64,000 nucleotides of DNA from Granulicella sp. S156 (GTDB taxonomy: Bacteria; Acidobacteriota; Terriglobia; Terriglobales; Acidobacteriaceae): NCBI RefSeq assembly GCF_009766105.1, contig NZ_LMUH01000025.1, forward strand, positions 315,190 through 379,189, written 5' to 3'. A program made the translations under genes and the position numbers. Each line of letters opens with the position of its first letter. The first letter of the stretch is position 1. Shown piece after piece: positions 53,620-62,367 of the stretch. Below the pieces are notes generated by a model. The model did not search any database. It saw nothing but the letters and a program-made list of their open reading frames with translations, and was not told where the DNA came from.

Positions 53620-55662
53620 ATGGCTACGTATTCGCTGTCAAAACGGACGATCACCTTCACCTCCCCTGTGGGAGAAGACGTTCTTCTGCCTGAATCCTTC
53701 CAGGGCACAGAGGGCCTCTCGCAGCTGTTCGACTTCCAACTCGAGCTTCTCGCGGAGACTGGAGCTAAGGTTGATCCCAAGTCGATCGTCGGGCAAAAGG
53801 TTACGGTTGGACTCCAGGTCCTCGGCGCCAGCGGACAGCGATACGTCAACGGTCTGGTGGCGAGCCTCTCACGCGGCGACAGCGATAGCCAGTTCGACGT
53901 CTATCGTGCGCGCATCGTTCCAGCGCTATGGCTGCTCACACTGAACACCAACTGCCGCATCTTCCAGAGCAAAAGCGTTATCGACATTCTCAAGGCCGTC
54001 TTCCAGCCGTACGGTCTGAGCATTCGCGTCGATGCACAAGGCAGCTATCCCTCGCTGGACTACTGCACACAGTATCGCGAAACAGACTTCCAGTTTGTCT
54101 CGCGCCTGATGGAGCAGAACGGAATCTTCTACTTCTTCGTTCACACGGCGGACGATCACCAACTGGTCCTGGCCGACGGCCGCAACTCCTACGCTGCATG
54201 CCCACTGAACGCGAGCCTGCAATATGTTCCAAGCATGGTCGCCGCGCAGGACCTCGTCGACAACGTTCTGCACGACCTGCGCGAAGAGTCGACCATGGTC
54301 GCCGGCAAACATACTCGCTGGGACTATAACTTCCGCAACTTTGCCTCGATGAAGACAGAGCCTGCCACCAGCACCAGCGATTTCGGAAAAGTAACGACCA
54401 ATGAACGCTATGACTATCCGGGTGCCGGAGCCAACATCAACGATGCAGAAGCGAATTCTTTAAGTAAGCTCGACACCGCACAGATTCAGGTGTCAGCCGT
54501 CGCCGAAGATGTCACGAGCGACGTATTTCACGGCAGCTCAAACAGCTCTTCGCTCACCCCGGGCTATACCTTCGATGTAACAAAGCACACCAACACCGCC
54601 TGGAACCGCAAGTACCTTCTCACCCAAGTCACCCACACAGCCTTCCAGTCCCCCTCCTATCGCAGTGAAAAAGAAAACCCTTTGGGCGATTATCGAAACA
54701 TCTTTGCAGCCATCAAAAGTGACATTACCTACAAATCGCAGCAGAATACTGAAAAACCCAACATCCCAGGCCCCCAAACAGGCATAGTCGTCGGCACCTC
54801 CGGCGACGAGATCTATCTCGACAAGTTTGGCCGCATCAAGGTTCAGTTTTTCTGGGATCGCGTAGGCAAGGACGATGAGAACAGCGGCGCCTGGCTGCGG
54901 GTCGCGCAGCAGTGGGCAGGCAAAGGCTGGGGCACTCACTTCTGGCCGCGCATGAGCGATGAGGTCATCATCTCTTTCCTCGACGGTGATCCCGATCACC
55001 CCATTGTCGTCGGCTCGGTCTACAACGGCGTCAACATGCCTCCCTATGCTCTGCCCGACAACGGAACGCGCTCCGGAATCCTCACGCGCTCCAGCAAAGG
55101 TGGATCGGCCAGCAATGCTAATGAACTGCGCTTTGAAGACAAGATGGGCAGTGAACAGATTTACCTCCATGCCGAAAAGGACATGGACCAGAGCATCGAG
55201 AACAACTCCAACATCTATGTCGGGAAAAACGAGAATATCCACGTGAAAGCCGACCAGTTGATCGCGGTCGACGGCAACAAGAACGAGACCATCGGCGGCG
55301 CACACAAAGAGCAGATCGGCGCAGCTTCTAACCGCTCTGTAGGAGCGGACTTCAACGAACAGATCACTGGCAACTACTCGCTACAGACCGGACAAAACCA
55401 ATACAACACGGTCGGTCAGGTCTATGTCGTGGACTCCGGACAAGAGGTTCACATCAAGGGCGGCATGAAGGTCGTTATTGAGAGCAGTATGGCCCTCTGC
55501 CTCACCGGTGCCGGTGGCTTTATCTCCATCGATCCCAGCGGCGTCACCATTCAAGGCCTGCTGGTCAAAATAAACAGCGGAGGCGCGCAGCTGCAGGGCA
55601 CCCCCGCCTCACCCACCAGTCCCACGGCTCCCGACAAGCCGGTGGACGCTGAAGGAGCCTAA
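53620..55662 (+). CDS. vgrG: T6SS spike protein VgrG (TssI)
   Basis: Trimeric spike tip, 680 aa. gp27-like base domain (about 1-370: PLTFTSPVGEDVLLPESFQG-type TFTSPVGEDVLLPESF, CTQYRETDFQFVSRLMEQNGIFYFF as YRETDFQFVSRLMEQNG), gp5 OB domain (~385-485: TGIVVGTSGDEIYLDKFGRI, GAWLRVAQQWAGKGWGTHFW, DEVIISFLDGDPDHPIVVGS) and a beta-helix stalk with GNKNETI-, NYSLQTGQ-type repeats (~510-650). The end is Pro/Thr-rich (GTPASPTSPTAPDKPV) without an enzymatic domain, so it is a carrier rather than an evolved effector. The PAAR gene follows in 38 bp. Confidence 0.96.
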   Translation: MATYSLSKRTITFTSPVGEDVLLPESFQGTEGLSQLFDFQLELLAETGAKVDPKSIVGQKVTVGLQVLGASGQRYVNGLVASLSRGDSDSQFDVYRARIVPALWLLTLNTNCRIFQSKSVIDILKAVFQPYGLSIRVDAQGSYPSLDYCTQYRETDFQFVSRLMEQNGIFYFFVHTADDHQLVLADGRNSYAACPLNASLQYVPSMVAAQDLVDNVLHDLREESTMVAGKHTRWDYNFRNFASMKTEPATSTSDFGKVTTNERYDYPGAGANINDAEANSLSKLDTAQIQVSAVAEDVTSDVFHGSSNSSSLTPGYTFDVTKHTNTAWNRKYLLTQVTHTAFQSPSYRSEKENPLGDYRNIFAAIKSDITYKSQQNTEKPNIPGPQTGIVVGTSGDEIYLDKFGRIKVQFFWDRVGKDDENSGAWLRVAQQWAGKGWGTHFWPRMSDEVIISFLDGDPDHPIVVGSVYNGVNMPPYALPDNGTRSGILTRSSKGGSASNANELRFEDKMGSEQIYLHAEKDMDQSIENNSNIYVGKNENIHVKADQLIAVDGNKNETIGGAHKEQIGAASNRSVGADFNEQITGNYSLQTGQNQYNTVGQVYVVDSGQEVHIKGGMKVVIESSMALCLTGAGGFISIDPSGVTIQGLLVKINSGGAQLQGTPASPTSPTAPDKPVDAEGA

Positions 55663-55700
55663 GACTAGCAACGAGTTTGTGAAGGAAAGGAGAAAGAGCA

Positions 55701-56585
55701 ATGGGAATGCCAGCATGCCGCATCACCGATCCAACCGCACACGGCGGCATCGTCGTGCTTGGATTCCCTACGGTGCTCATCGGGTACATGCCGGCCTCGC
55801 GCATCGGCGACCTCCACATTTGCCCGACAGTCACAGGCATTGTTCCTCACGTTGGAGGACCTTTCGTACTCGGCTCGTTTACTGTGCTCGTCGGCAACAT
55901 GCCCCAATCGCGCGTCACCGACATGCTTATCTGCGTCGGACCCCCGGATATCGCGGTCATGGGCGAACCTACGGTTCTCGTCGGAATGGTCGGCATGGGT
56001 GGAATCGTCGCAGCTTCTACCGGCATGCAGATGTCAGGTGTATCTACGACGACAGCGTCTGCCGCATCGAATGCAACCTCAAACCTCACAGCCACACTTC
56101 AGCAGGACGGCACAACGAAGGTCGCAGCGGCTGTCGGCAACTTGCCTCCAATCACACTCCAGCAGCCCGGATGGCCCGATCTTCCCGCGGCAGACACCAT
56201 CAACTTCTCGTCTGTGCAGCCGGTCACGCTTCCGCTGGGCACTCCCTTGTCTGCCTTGCAGAACGCCGCCGGAGCGCCCAGCAGTTACTTCATGCCGGCG
56301 GTTCCTCCGGAGCTAGCCAATCAGGTCAAACAGTCTGCAACCTCCGCGCTGGATGCAGACAAACAGGTGGTTAGTGCCGTCGTCGATAAGGCAGATGGAG
56401 TGAAGGCCTGGATGGGGCAGGCAGCCAACAACGCCAAGCAAGGCGCAACGCAGATCTGGGCGCAGGCCGGCGCTGTCTCCTCACAAGCTCAACAAGCCGC
56501 AAACGCCGCAAAGAGCGCTGCAGGCGCCTCCAGCACTGCCGCGCAGTCAGCCACGAACGCTCTCAAGGGGGTACCTCATGTCTAG
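55701..56585 (+). CDS. PAAR-domain spike-tip protein with Ala-rich C-terminal extension
   Basis: A 294-aa protein with AGGAG upstream. The PAAR domain fills about the first 105 residues: MPACRITDPTAHGGIVV, GFPTVLIGYMPASRIGD, GPFVLGSFTVLVGNMPQSRV and the closing PPDIAVMGEPTVLVG-style repeats, with the conserved Cys/His that bind Zn. The remaining ~190 residues are low-complexity Ala/Ser/Gln (TASAASNATSNL, AQQAANAAKSAAG), probably a long helix or disordered linker; no toxin fold is recognisable. It caps VgrG; the extension may hold cargo or the DUF1795-like chaperone. Confidence 0.88.
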   Translation: MGMPACRITDPTAHGGIVVLGFPTVLIGYMPASRIGDLHICPTVTGIVPHVGGPFVLGSFTVLVGNMPQSRVTDMLICVGPPDIAVMGEPTVLVGMVGMGGIVAASTGMQMSGVSTTTASAASNATSNLTATLQQDGTTKVAAAVGNLPPITLQQPGWPDLPAADTINFSSVQPVTLPLGTPLSALQNAAGAPSSYFMPAVPPELANQVKQSATSALDADKQVVSAVVDKADGVKAWMGQAANNAKQGATQIWAQAGAVSSQAQQAANAAKSAAGASSTAAQSATNALKGVPHV

Positions 56586-56970
56586 CGCAATGAATGCACC
56601 GGCGATTCCCCAGTCGCTCGTCGAACGGTTCGCTACAACCTATGCCGACTTCGTCAGCGCGCTCGAGGTCGCCGTGCAGTCGGCGCCACAGCATCCGGGC
56701 TTCACTGCCGGAGCCGCCCTTCGATCTCTCGAGCAACGCGCGCTTCCAGAACTTCGAAATCAACTGATCAACGTACAAGCTGCGAGGCAGACCTACGCCG
56801 ATGGCGACACGGCTCCACTGCTCGCTACTGCTCACACGGCACAGAGTCTCTCCCGGGATCTCGACGGCTACGACCTCAACATCAATCACACCGGTAACTA
56901 CATCCGCGAACAACTCACGTATGTCGTGATGGCTGCCTACCAGGTCATCACAGCTGCAGGAACCGCATGA
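56578..56970 (+). CDS. Hypothetical helical T6SS-linked protein (130 aa)
   Basis: Not recognised. Starts inside the PAAR gene (8-bp overlap; GGGGG SD) and overlaps the next gene by 4 bp (ATGA), so it is embedded in the spike-cargo module. All-helical by eye (FATTYADFVSALEVAVQSAP, RSLEQRALPELRNQLINVQA, YIREQLTYVVMAAYQVITAA), no signal peptide, Cys or catalytic motif. Effector, immunity or chaperone are the options given the position; I cannot choose among them from sequence. Confidence 0.7.
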   Translation: MSSAMNAPAIPQSLVERFATTYADFVSALEVAVQSAPQHPGFTAGAALRSLEQRALPELRNQLINVQAARQTYADGDTAPLLATAHTAQSLSRDLDGYDLNINHTGNYIREQLTYVVMAAYQVITAAGTA

Positions 56971-57458
56971 GCGAACTTCCACAACCCGCTCCTGGCACCG
57001 CGCCTATTGGGCGCTGGCTACTCACAGTCGTTCCTGTGGGTTGGGGATTCGTAGCTGGTTATGGTCTCCGCAGCACGACGAACACGCTCGTGCCAAGCAG
57101 CCTTCTTTTTAGCGAAGATGTTCTGCCGGCCGGCGACAAGCTTGATCCCTATGTGCAGGCACAAAATAAGATGCTCGCGCAGACCTATCCGATGATGCAG
57201 ATCGCCGGTCCAGCCGACGCACAGGTGCCCGGCGCGGATCATGCCCAACTGCTCATACTGAAACATCCGGCCACAGGCGGAGGAGATGTCTTCCAGATTC
57301 AGACATACGCGCTCGCCACCCGCTGGATCGGCATCGTCACGCTTACCGCAACGCCACAGGAGATTGCTGCAGCACGCTCCGCCATGAATCAAGTCATCGC
57401 CGGGCTGCACATTCTTCCTGAAGCCGCCGAACTTCCTCCCAAAGAGGCCTCTCCATGA
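56967..57458 (+). CDS. DUF1795/DcrB-like protein (candidate Eag-type T6SS adaptor)
   Basis: A 163-aa protein with AGGA upstream, overlapping the previous gene by 4 bp. After an N-terminal stretch (IGRWLLTVVPVGWGFVAGYG) the core follows the DUF1795/DcrB layout: TLVPSSLLFSEDVLPAG, LDPYVQAQNKMLAQTYPMMQ, AQLLILKHPATGGGDVFQIQTY (given as HAQLLILKHPATGGG), ATRWIGIVTLTATPQE and a final helix AAARSAMNQVIAGLHIL. DUF1795 (Eag) proteins load PAAR/VgrG-linked effectors by shielding their hydrophobic helices. The family call is by pattern and is moderate; adjacency to PAAR supports it. Confidence 0.7.
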   Translation: MSELPQPAPGTAPIGRWLLTVVPVGWGFVAGYGLRSTTNTLVPSSLLFSEDVLPAGDKLDPYVQAQNKMLAQTYPMMQIAGPADAQVPGADHAQLLILKHPATGGGDVFQIQTYALATRWIGIVTLTATPQEIAAARSAMNQVIAGLHILPEAAELPPKEASP

Positions 57459-57602
57459 GAATGCTGTCGTGTTTTTCCTTAATCGTCTCGGAAAGATATC
57501 CCCCTCAATTTACTTTTAGCGAAATCTTCCGGTGCACATTCAATCGGCTAACAACAAGTGCTGTTTACAGCAGACAGCAAGATGCTCCAAGAGGAGTCCG
57601 AT

Positions 57603-59231
57603 ATGTCCTTTGAAACTGGTCAACGCGTAGGCGATTACGAAATTCTGCAGATGCTGGGTGCTGGAGGGATGGGCCACGTTTATCGCGTGCGAAATGTTAT
57701 CTCCGACCGCATCGAAGCTATGAAGGTTCTCCTCCCCGATCTCGCTGCCGAACCCGATCTCGCTGTTCGCTTCATCTCTGAGATTCGCACACTCGCGAGC
57801 TTCGATCATCCCAACATCGCGCAGCTCCACACGGCCTTCCAGGCCGACAACCAACTTGTCATGATGATGGAGTTCGTCGAGGGCTTTACGCTGGAGCATC
57901 GCGGCCAGCAAGGGGCGATGCCAGGCGGCGAAGTGGTGCAATACATCTCGCAGACACTCTCGGCGCTCAGCTATGCGCATGCCCGTGGTGTCGTCCATCG
58001 GGATATCAAGCCGGCCAACATCATGGTCACGTCGCACGGCATCGCCAAGCTGATGGACTTCGGCATCGCCAAATCGGCGGTCGACAACAACCTGACGCGT
58101 CCCGGCACTACGATGGGTTCGTTGTACTACATGTCACCGGAACAGGTGCGCGGCACCACGGTCGACGCACGCTCCGACATCTACTCCATCGGCATCGTGC
58201 TCTATGAGTTGCTCGCCGGCCACCGCCCGTTTGAAGCAGACACAACATTTACTATTTTGAACAAGCAGCTCAATGAGCAGCCGCGACCGCCTATTGAGGT
58301 TAACCCCTCGCTGCCGACAGCGCTCAACGACATTATTCTTACCGCGCTTGCCAAAGACCCGGCTCAACGTTTCCAGTCTGCAGACGCCTTCCGCAACGCG
58401 CTCAAGAATTTTGCTCTGCCTCTCTCAGGAGAAGCCGCCAACAACGTTGCTGCACCAATCCCCATACCATCCGCTACGCCAGCGCCTGGCTATCAGCCTG
58501 TACCAACTCCTCAGCCGATACAAGGCGCTCCGCCTTCTTACGCCTCGGCTCCGCCACCGCCTCGTTCCGGTGGTAACAAGCCGCTTTGGATCGCCACTGG
58601 AGCGATCGCCGTGGTGCTCGCACTCGTTGCCATAGGCTTCGCCGTGCCGCACTACATGCACACGCACGCCGCCTCTTCAAGCACTCCTACGCTGACCGAC
58701 ACCAGCAATCCTCCCCAAACAGCCCCGGCAAGTACTACGCCGGATTCGGCTCCTGCAACACCGGTGCCCACTGCTGATAGCACTCCTCCAGCGACTCCAC
58801 CCAGCTCACCCACGCCGACGCCTTCTACACCGATGGCGTCTTCAGGCAACAATAGCGTCGCCAGCGGCACGGGTGCGCCGCATAATCGTCCACTGCATAA
58901 CGGACAACAGGGCCCAGCTAATAGCAGCCCTGCCGGAAGCGCTCCACCACCTCCTGACAATAGCGCGGAGTTGGAACAGGTAAAGGACCAGCTCATCCAG
59001 TTGAATGCGCGAGCCAGTGCGGCACGCCATGGCGTGCAGGAGATTCGCAGTCAGCAGGAGCAGATGGGCCTCGGGCTCCGTGGCGACATCGATTCCGCCG
59101 AATCGCGACTCAATGCCTATCTGCACGCGGCCAACGACGAGGTGCGAACAGGTAACGCCACAGCAGCGTCGCGCGACATGGACAAAGCCGAGGTCGAACT
59201 TAGCACGATCGAAAAATTCCTCGGACATTGA
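57603..59231 (+). CDS. Membrane Ser/Thr protein kinase, PpkA-like (T6SS-associated)
   Basis: A 542-aa eukaryotic-type kinase; ATG 57603 has GAGGAG 7 nt upstream. Kinase domain ~1-275: P-loop GAGGMGHVYRV, Lys in EAMKVLLPD, HRDIKPANIM (His132-Arg-Asp134), DFGIAKSA, YYMSPEQVRG and FEADTTFTILNKQL. One membrane helix follows (LWIATGAIAVVLALVAIGFAV, ~340-360), then a Pro/Thr-rich periplasmic stretch and a C-terminal coiled coil (ELEQVKDQLIQLNARAS). PpkA-type kinases gate T6SS firing elsewhere by phosphorylating Fha; no PppA phosphatase or FHA gene is in this window. The 144-bp gap may hold its own promoter. Confidence 0.93.
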   Translation: MSFETGQRVGDYEILQMLGAGGMGHVYRVRNVISDRIEAMKVLLPDLAAEPDLAVRFISEIRTLASFDHPNIAQLHTAFQADNQLVMMMEFVEGFTLEHRGQQGAMPGGEVVQYISQTLSALSYAHARGVVHRDIKPANIMVTSHGIAKLMDFGIAKSAVDNNLTRPGTTMGSLYYMSPEQVRGTTVDARSDIYSIGIVLYELLAGHRPFEADTTFTILNKQLNEQPRPPIEVNPSLPTALNDIILTALAKDPAQRFQSADAFRNALKNFALPLSGEAANNVAAPIPIPSATPAPGYQPVPTPQPIQGAPPSYASAPPPPRSGGNKPLWIATGAIAVVLALVAIGFAVPHYMHTHAASSSTPTLTDTSNPPQTAPASTTPDSAPATPVPTADSTPPATPPSSPTPTPSTPMASSGNNSVASGTGAPHNRPLHNGQQGPANSSPAGSAPPPPDNSAELEQVKDQLIQLNARASAARHGVQEIRSQQEQMGLGLRGDIDSAESRLNAYLHAANDEVRTGNATAASRDMDKAEVELSTIEKFLGH

Positions 59232-59293
59232 TGTATTGCTGATTTCATCTGTAACTTTCACGTGTTCCAGCCATCGTAAGGAGCTCTACTACC

Positions 59294-60271
59294 ATGCGTA
59301 AAATCAATAGTTTTATCGTTGCCCTTCTTCTCGCGACGTCCCCTCTTTTAGCCCAACAGAAGCGCCGCGTCGCCGTTCTCGATTTCAACTATGGCACCGT
59401 CATGACGAGTGTGCAGGCTATCTTCGGGACCAATCAGGACATAGGCAAAGGCATCACCGACTTGCTCATCGACAAGCTGGTGAATGACGGCACCTATCGT
59501 GTCATCGAGCGCTCGGCCATGAGCAAGATCATCGCCGAACAGAACTTCTCCAACTCAAACCGCGCAGATACAACCACAGCTGCGCAGATCGGCAAACTCC
59601 TCGGCGTGGACACCATCATCATCGGTGACATCACGCAGTTTGGCCGTGACGACCACAATATCAATACGGGTGGAGGAGGCGGCACGTTCGGCAGGTACGG
59701 CCTTGGCGGCGTCGGCATCCACAAAGCAAAGGCCACAGTTGCCATCACGGCACGCATGATCGACGTCAACACTGGGGAGATCCTCGCTTCCTCCACAGGC
59801 ACAGGCACCTCGCAGCGTAACGGCACGGATCTTCTCGGTGGCGGCGGCTCCGGCTGGAGTGGTGGTGGCGGACACCTCGACATGGGCAGCTCGAACTTTG
59901 GCCAGACCATTATTGGTGAAGCCGTGAAGGCTTCCGTCGATCAACTTGGCGCAGCGCTTGATGCTGACGCCGCAAAACTCCCGGTCGCCGCAGCACCTGC
60001 TCCAGTGCCAGTCAACGGTCTTGTTGCCGATGCCTCGGGTGCAGAACTAATCCTCAATGTGGGCGCATCGCAAGGTGTCAGAGTTGGAGACACGCTCAAT
60101 GTAGCGCACGTAGGTCGTGTCATTAAAGATCCAGCCACCGGCAAACCGCTGCGCACCCTGGAGACGGTGATTGGAACGGTGACCATTGAGAGCGTCGACT
60201 CGACCTCCGCTACCGGCAAGTTCTCGGGTTCCGGCGTGGCCAAGGTCGGGGATACGGTTAAAACACCCTAA
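59294..60271 (+). CDS. CsgG-like exported protein
   Basis: A 325-aa exported protein (AAGGAG upstream, signal peptide IVALLLATSPLLAQQ; no lipobox). The core has the CsgG/curli-assembly pattern: RRVAVLDFNYGTVMTS, GKGITDLLIDKLVNDG, YRVIERSAMSKIIAEQNF, AAQIGKLLGVDTIIIGDIT and VNTGEILASSTGTGTS, then TIIGEAVKASVDQLGAAL. A second domain (~240-325: ILNVGASQGVRVGDTLNV) resembles FlgT/'conserved curli-like' C-terminal modules. Its site may be periplasm or outer membrane. Its position after the PpkA-like kinase in a T6SS locus is striking; a functional link is inference. Confidence 0.85.
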   Translation: MRKINSFIVALLLATSPLLAQQKRRVAVLDFNYGTVMTSVQAIFGTNQDIGKGITDLLIDKLVNDGTYRVIERSAMSKIIAEQNFSNSNRADTTTAAQIGKLLGVDTIIIGDITQFGRDDHNINTGGGGGTFGRYGLGGVGIHKAKATVAITARMIDVNTGEILASSTGTGTSQRNGTDLLGGGGSGWSGGGGHLDMGSSNFGQTIIGEAVKASVDQLGAALDADAAKLPVAAAPAPVPVNGLVADASGAELILNVGASQGVRVGDTLNVAHVGRVIKDPATGKPLRTLETVIGTVTIESVDSTSATGKFSGSGVAKVGDTVKTP

Positions 60272-60366
60272 CTATAGATTGGCTTGATCCTAGTTACGAA
60301 CAAAATCTTTAACGCAGAGGGCGCAGAGGTTTCGCGGAGGTCGCAACGAGATTCGAACCCTCTCCC
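60272..60366. other. Short intergenic region with repeat-like tract
   Basis: Between convergent CsgG-like and Pro-rich genes. Around 60311-60345 a tract with AACGCAGAGGGCGCAGAGG and TTTCGCGGAGG resembles AACGCAGAGG-type dispersed repeats that I recall from several soil phyla. Only one copy in this window, so it is noted but weakly supported. Confidence 0.3.
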
Positions 60367-62367
60367 CTATTTGTGTCCGTGCAACACGAAGAACACTATC
60401 ACCACGATCACAATAATCAGCAGAACATTTCCGATGAGGATCAACGGAAGATATTTTTGAAGCTTCGATTTCTGAGGAGCAGCAGGAGGTGCGGAGACCT
60501 GAGGTGGTTGCAGCTGTGGCATCGGCATTCCGGGCATCTGCATCTGCGGCATCGCCATAGGTGTGGGTTGCGGCGCTTGTGGCATTTGCATTTGCGGCAT
60601 AGAGAAACCCGGCATCTGCATTGCGACGGGAACGATGGGCGCAGGTGGTGGTCCGGGTGGTATTGCCGGAGCCTGTGCGCGCGCATCCCGCAGAGCCGAG
60701 CCGCTGAGTATCTGCGTGAACTCGCTGGGCCCTGACGGAGCAGCAGACTGGGGCACAGGGTTAGAAGGCACGGCAAAGATGTTTGTAGCGCTGCCCGGTA
60801 TGCCAGAGCTTCCGCCTTTAACAACAGGTGACGGTGGAGGAGTTGTTGAAGGGCCATCCAAAGTCTGCATCAACCGGGTAAAGCCCCCTGGCCCGGCGAG
60901 TCCTGCATTGGCAGCGCTCAAACCCTGGTCGCTAAAGGGCGAATCACCTTGACTCGATGTCGAGAATGCAGGCGCTGAAGGTGAGTCCTGTGACATTAGC
61001 CCACGCAGCGCGGGATCGCTCGGCGGTGTGCCTGCCTTGGGTTGATCCAATGCCTGCATCAATTGCGTGAACGAGCCGCCCTTCATCGAGGACTCTGACT
61101 GACTCGGCTTGGCAGTGTCGAACGGGCTTTGAACGGCCTCGCGTTGAGGCGTTGCCATCGGATTCTGAAAGAACTGAGTGAAGCCGCCGGAGACACTTTG
61201 AGGCGCACTGGAAGGGGCCGCAGAAGGTGGTTGTGAAGACTGCAATGCCTCCGTAGCGGCTCCTGCTGTGCGAGGCTTATCCAGCGATTGCAGCAACTGC
61301 GTCATGCTGCCCGGGTTCGAAGGCTGCGCATTCGTAGTTACCTGTGGCTGTAGCGATTCCGCAGGCTTGGCAGGAGCGCGCGCCGAACCCAGAGAGGCCA
61401 TGATCTGCGTAAAGCTCCCCGGAGCCCCGGCTGCAGCCGTAGAAGCTTGTGGCGGCGGTGTCTGAACCAAGGGTGTCGATTCAACAGAAGTCTGCTGCGC
61501 GGGAGTGATCCCCGACATGAACTGGGTGAAGCTTCCAGCATCCTCCTTCTTTATCTCAGGTGCCACAGGTGAAGACGCGACGGGAGGTACAGACGCATCA
61601 TGAGGTGTGGCCACAGGTTGTACAGGAGGAGTGGGTGATGCCGCGCTCCTGGGTCGATCCAAGCGCTCAAGAATCTGTGTGATGCTCTCGACCTTCACTG
61701 GAGGCGGCATAGTAGCCTGTGCTGCTGGGGCCGGAGGTGCAGGCTTCTGATCTGTGATCGCTCGCAGAAGCTGACTGAAGCTCGCCTTATCCTGCACTGC
61801 ATCGCCAGGCTTTATCTCAGGACTCGCGGCTGCAACTGCAGGTGGCATTGAAGGCGGTGCGGAAGGTGTAGCCGAACTCGGAATTTCAGAGGCTCTAAAT
61901 ATCCGTGTAAAGTCTCCAGGCATCTGTACCGACGCTGGCGCGGGAGGAGGCTGCGCCACGACTGGCTCTGGAGGCGGACTCGTTCGCACCTTGCCTGTAG
62001 AGGACTTGATGAACACCTCCCGCAACTGCGGCGTCTGGGATCGCACCGCTGGCTTCTGAGTTTCAAAGGCCTGCGGTGCCAGTGGCGTATTCACAAATGC
62101 CGGGATACTTCCGCCTGATGGCGTTTGGGGTGCGACGAATGCCGGTGGATGGACCGGGGCAGCCGCCGGAACTTGCGCCGGAGGAGGGGCTTGCACGGCT
62201 ACGGGTGGCGGCGTTGGCTCACGGAACTGCGCAAAGAAATCGTCGACAGCTGGTTCGCCTGGCTGCGGCGGCGCTTCGGGTGCAGAAAACATACCTGTGG
62301 CACTGGAAGGAGCAGGATGAGATGCGTTTCCCGGATCGTTGGGATCGTTTGGATTGCTCGAGGACAT
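60367..62367 (-). CDS. Proline-rich tail-anchored protein with FTQ-type motif array
   Basis: A 666-aa protein (AAAGAGG 6 nt upstream). Almost all of it is low-complexity Pro/Ser/Ala/Gln sequence punctuated by about ten short motifs of the form [S/G/D]-F-[T/S]-[Q/R]-[L/I/F]-[L/M/F]: GDFTRIFRAS (near 151), ASFSQLLRAI, ESITQILERLD, GSFTQFMSGI, GSFTQIMASLG, GSMTQLLQSLD, GGFTQFFQNP, GSFTQLMQALD, GGFTRLMQTLD and SEFTQILSG. A Met/Pro/Gln run (MPQMQMPGMPMPQLQPPQ) precedes one C-terminal membrane helix (LPLILIGNVLLIIVIVVIVFF) and HGHK, so it is tail-anchored with the array in the cytoplasm. No known domain. It sits between the kinase/CsgG unit and tssK2 on the opposite strand; a scaffold or docking protein is a reasonable guess. 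Confidence 0.85.
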   Translation of the reverse strand: MSSSNPNDPNDPGNASHPAPSSATGMFSAPEAPPQPGEPAVDDFFAQFREPTPPPVAVQAPPPAQVPAAAPVHPPAFVAPQTPSGGSIPAFVNTPLAPQAFETQKPAVRSQTPQLREVFIKSSTGKVRTSPPPEPVVAQPPPAPASVQMPGDFTRIFRASEIPSSATPSAPPSMPPAVAAASPEIKPGDAVQDKASFSQLLRAITDQKPAPPAPAAQATMPPPVKVESITQILERLDRPRSAASPTPPVQPVATPHDASVPPVASSPVAPEIKKEDAGSFTQFMSGITPAQQTSVESTPLVQTPPPQASTAAAGAPGSFTQIMASLGSARAPAKPAESLQPQVTTNAQPSNPGSMTQLLQSLDKPRTAGAATEALQSSQPPSAAPSSAPQSVSGGFTQFFQNPMATPQREAVQSPFDTAKPSQSESSMKGGSFTQLMQALDQPKAGTPPSDPALRGLMSQDSPSAPAFSTSSQGDSPFSDQGLSAANAGLAGPGGFTRLMQTLDGPSTTPPPSPVVKGGSSGIPGSATNIFAVPSNPVPQSAAPSGPSEFTQILSGSALRDARAQAPAIPPGPPPAPIVPVAMQMPGFSMPQMQMPQAPQPTPMAMPQMQMPGMPMPQLQPPQVSAPPAAPQKSKLQKYLPLILIGNVLLIIVIVVIVFFVLHGHK

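Noticed and set aside
53620-55662. Evolved VgrG with a C-terminal toxin
   Set aside because: The protein ends soon after the beta-helix in a Pro/Thr-rich tail with no enzymatic motif.
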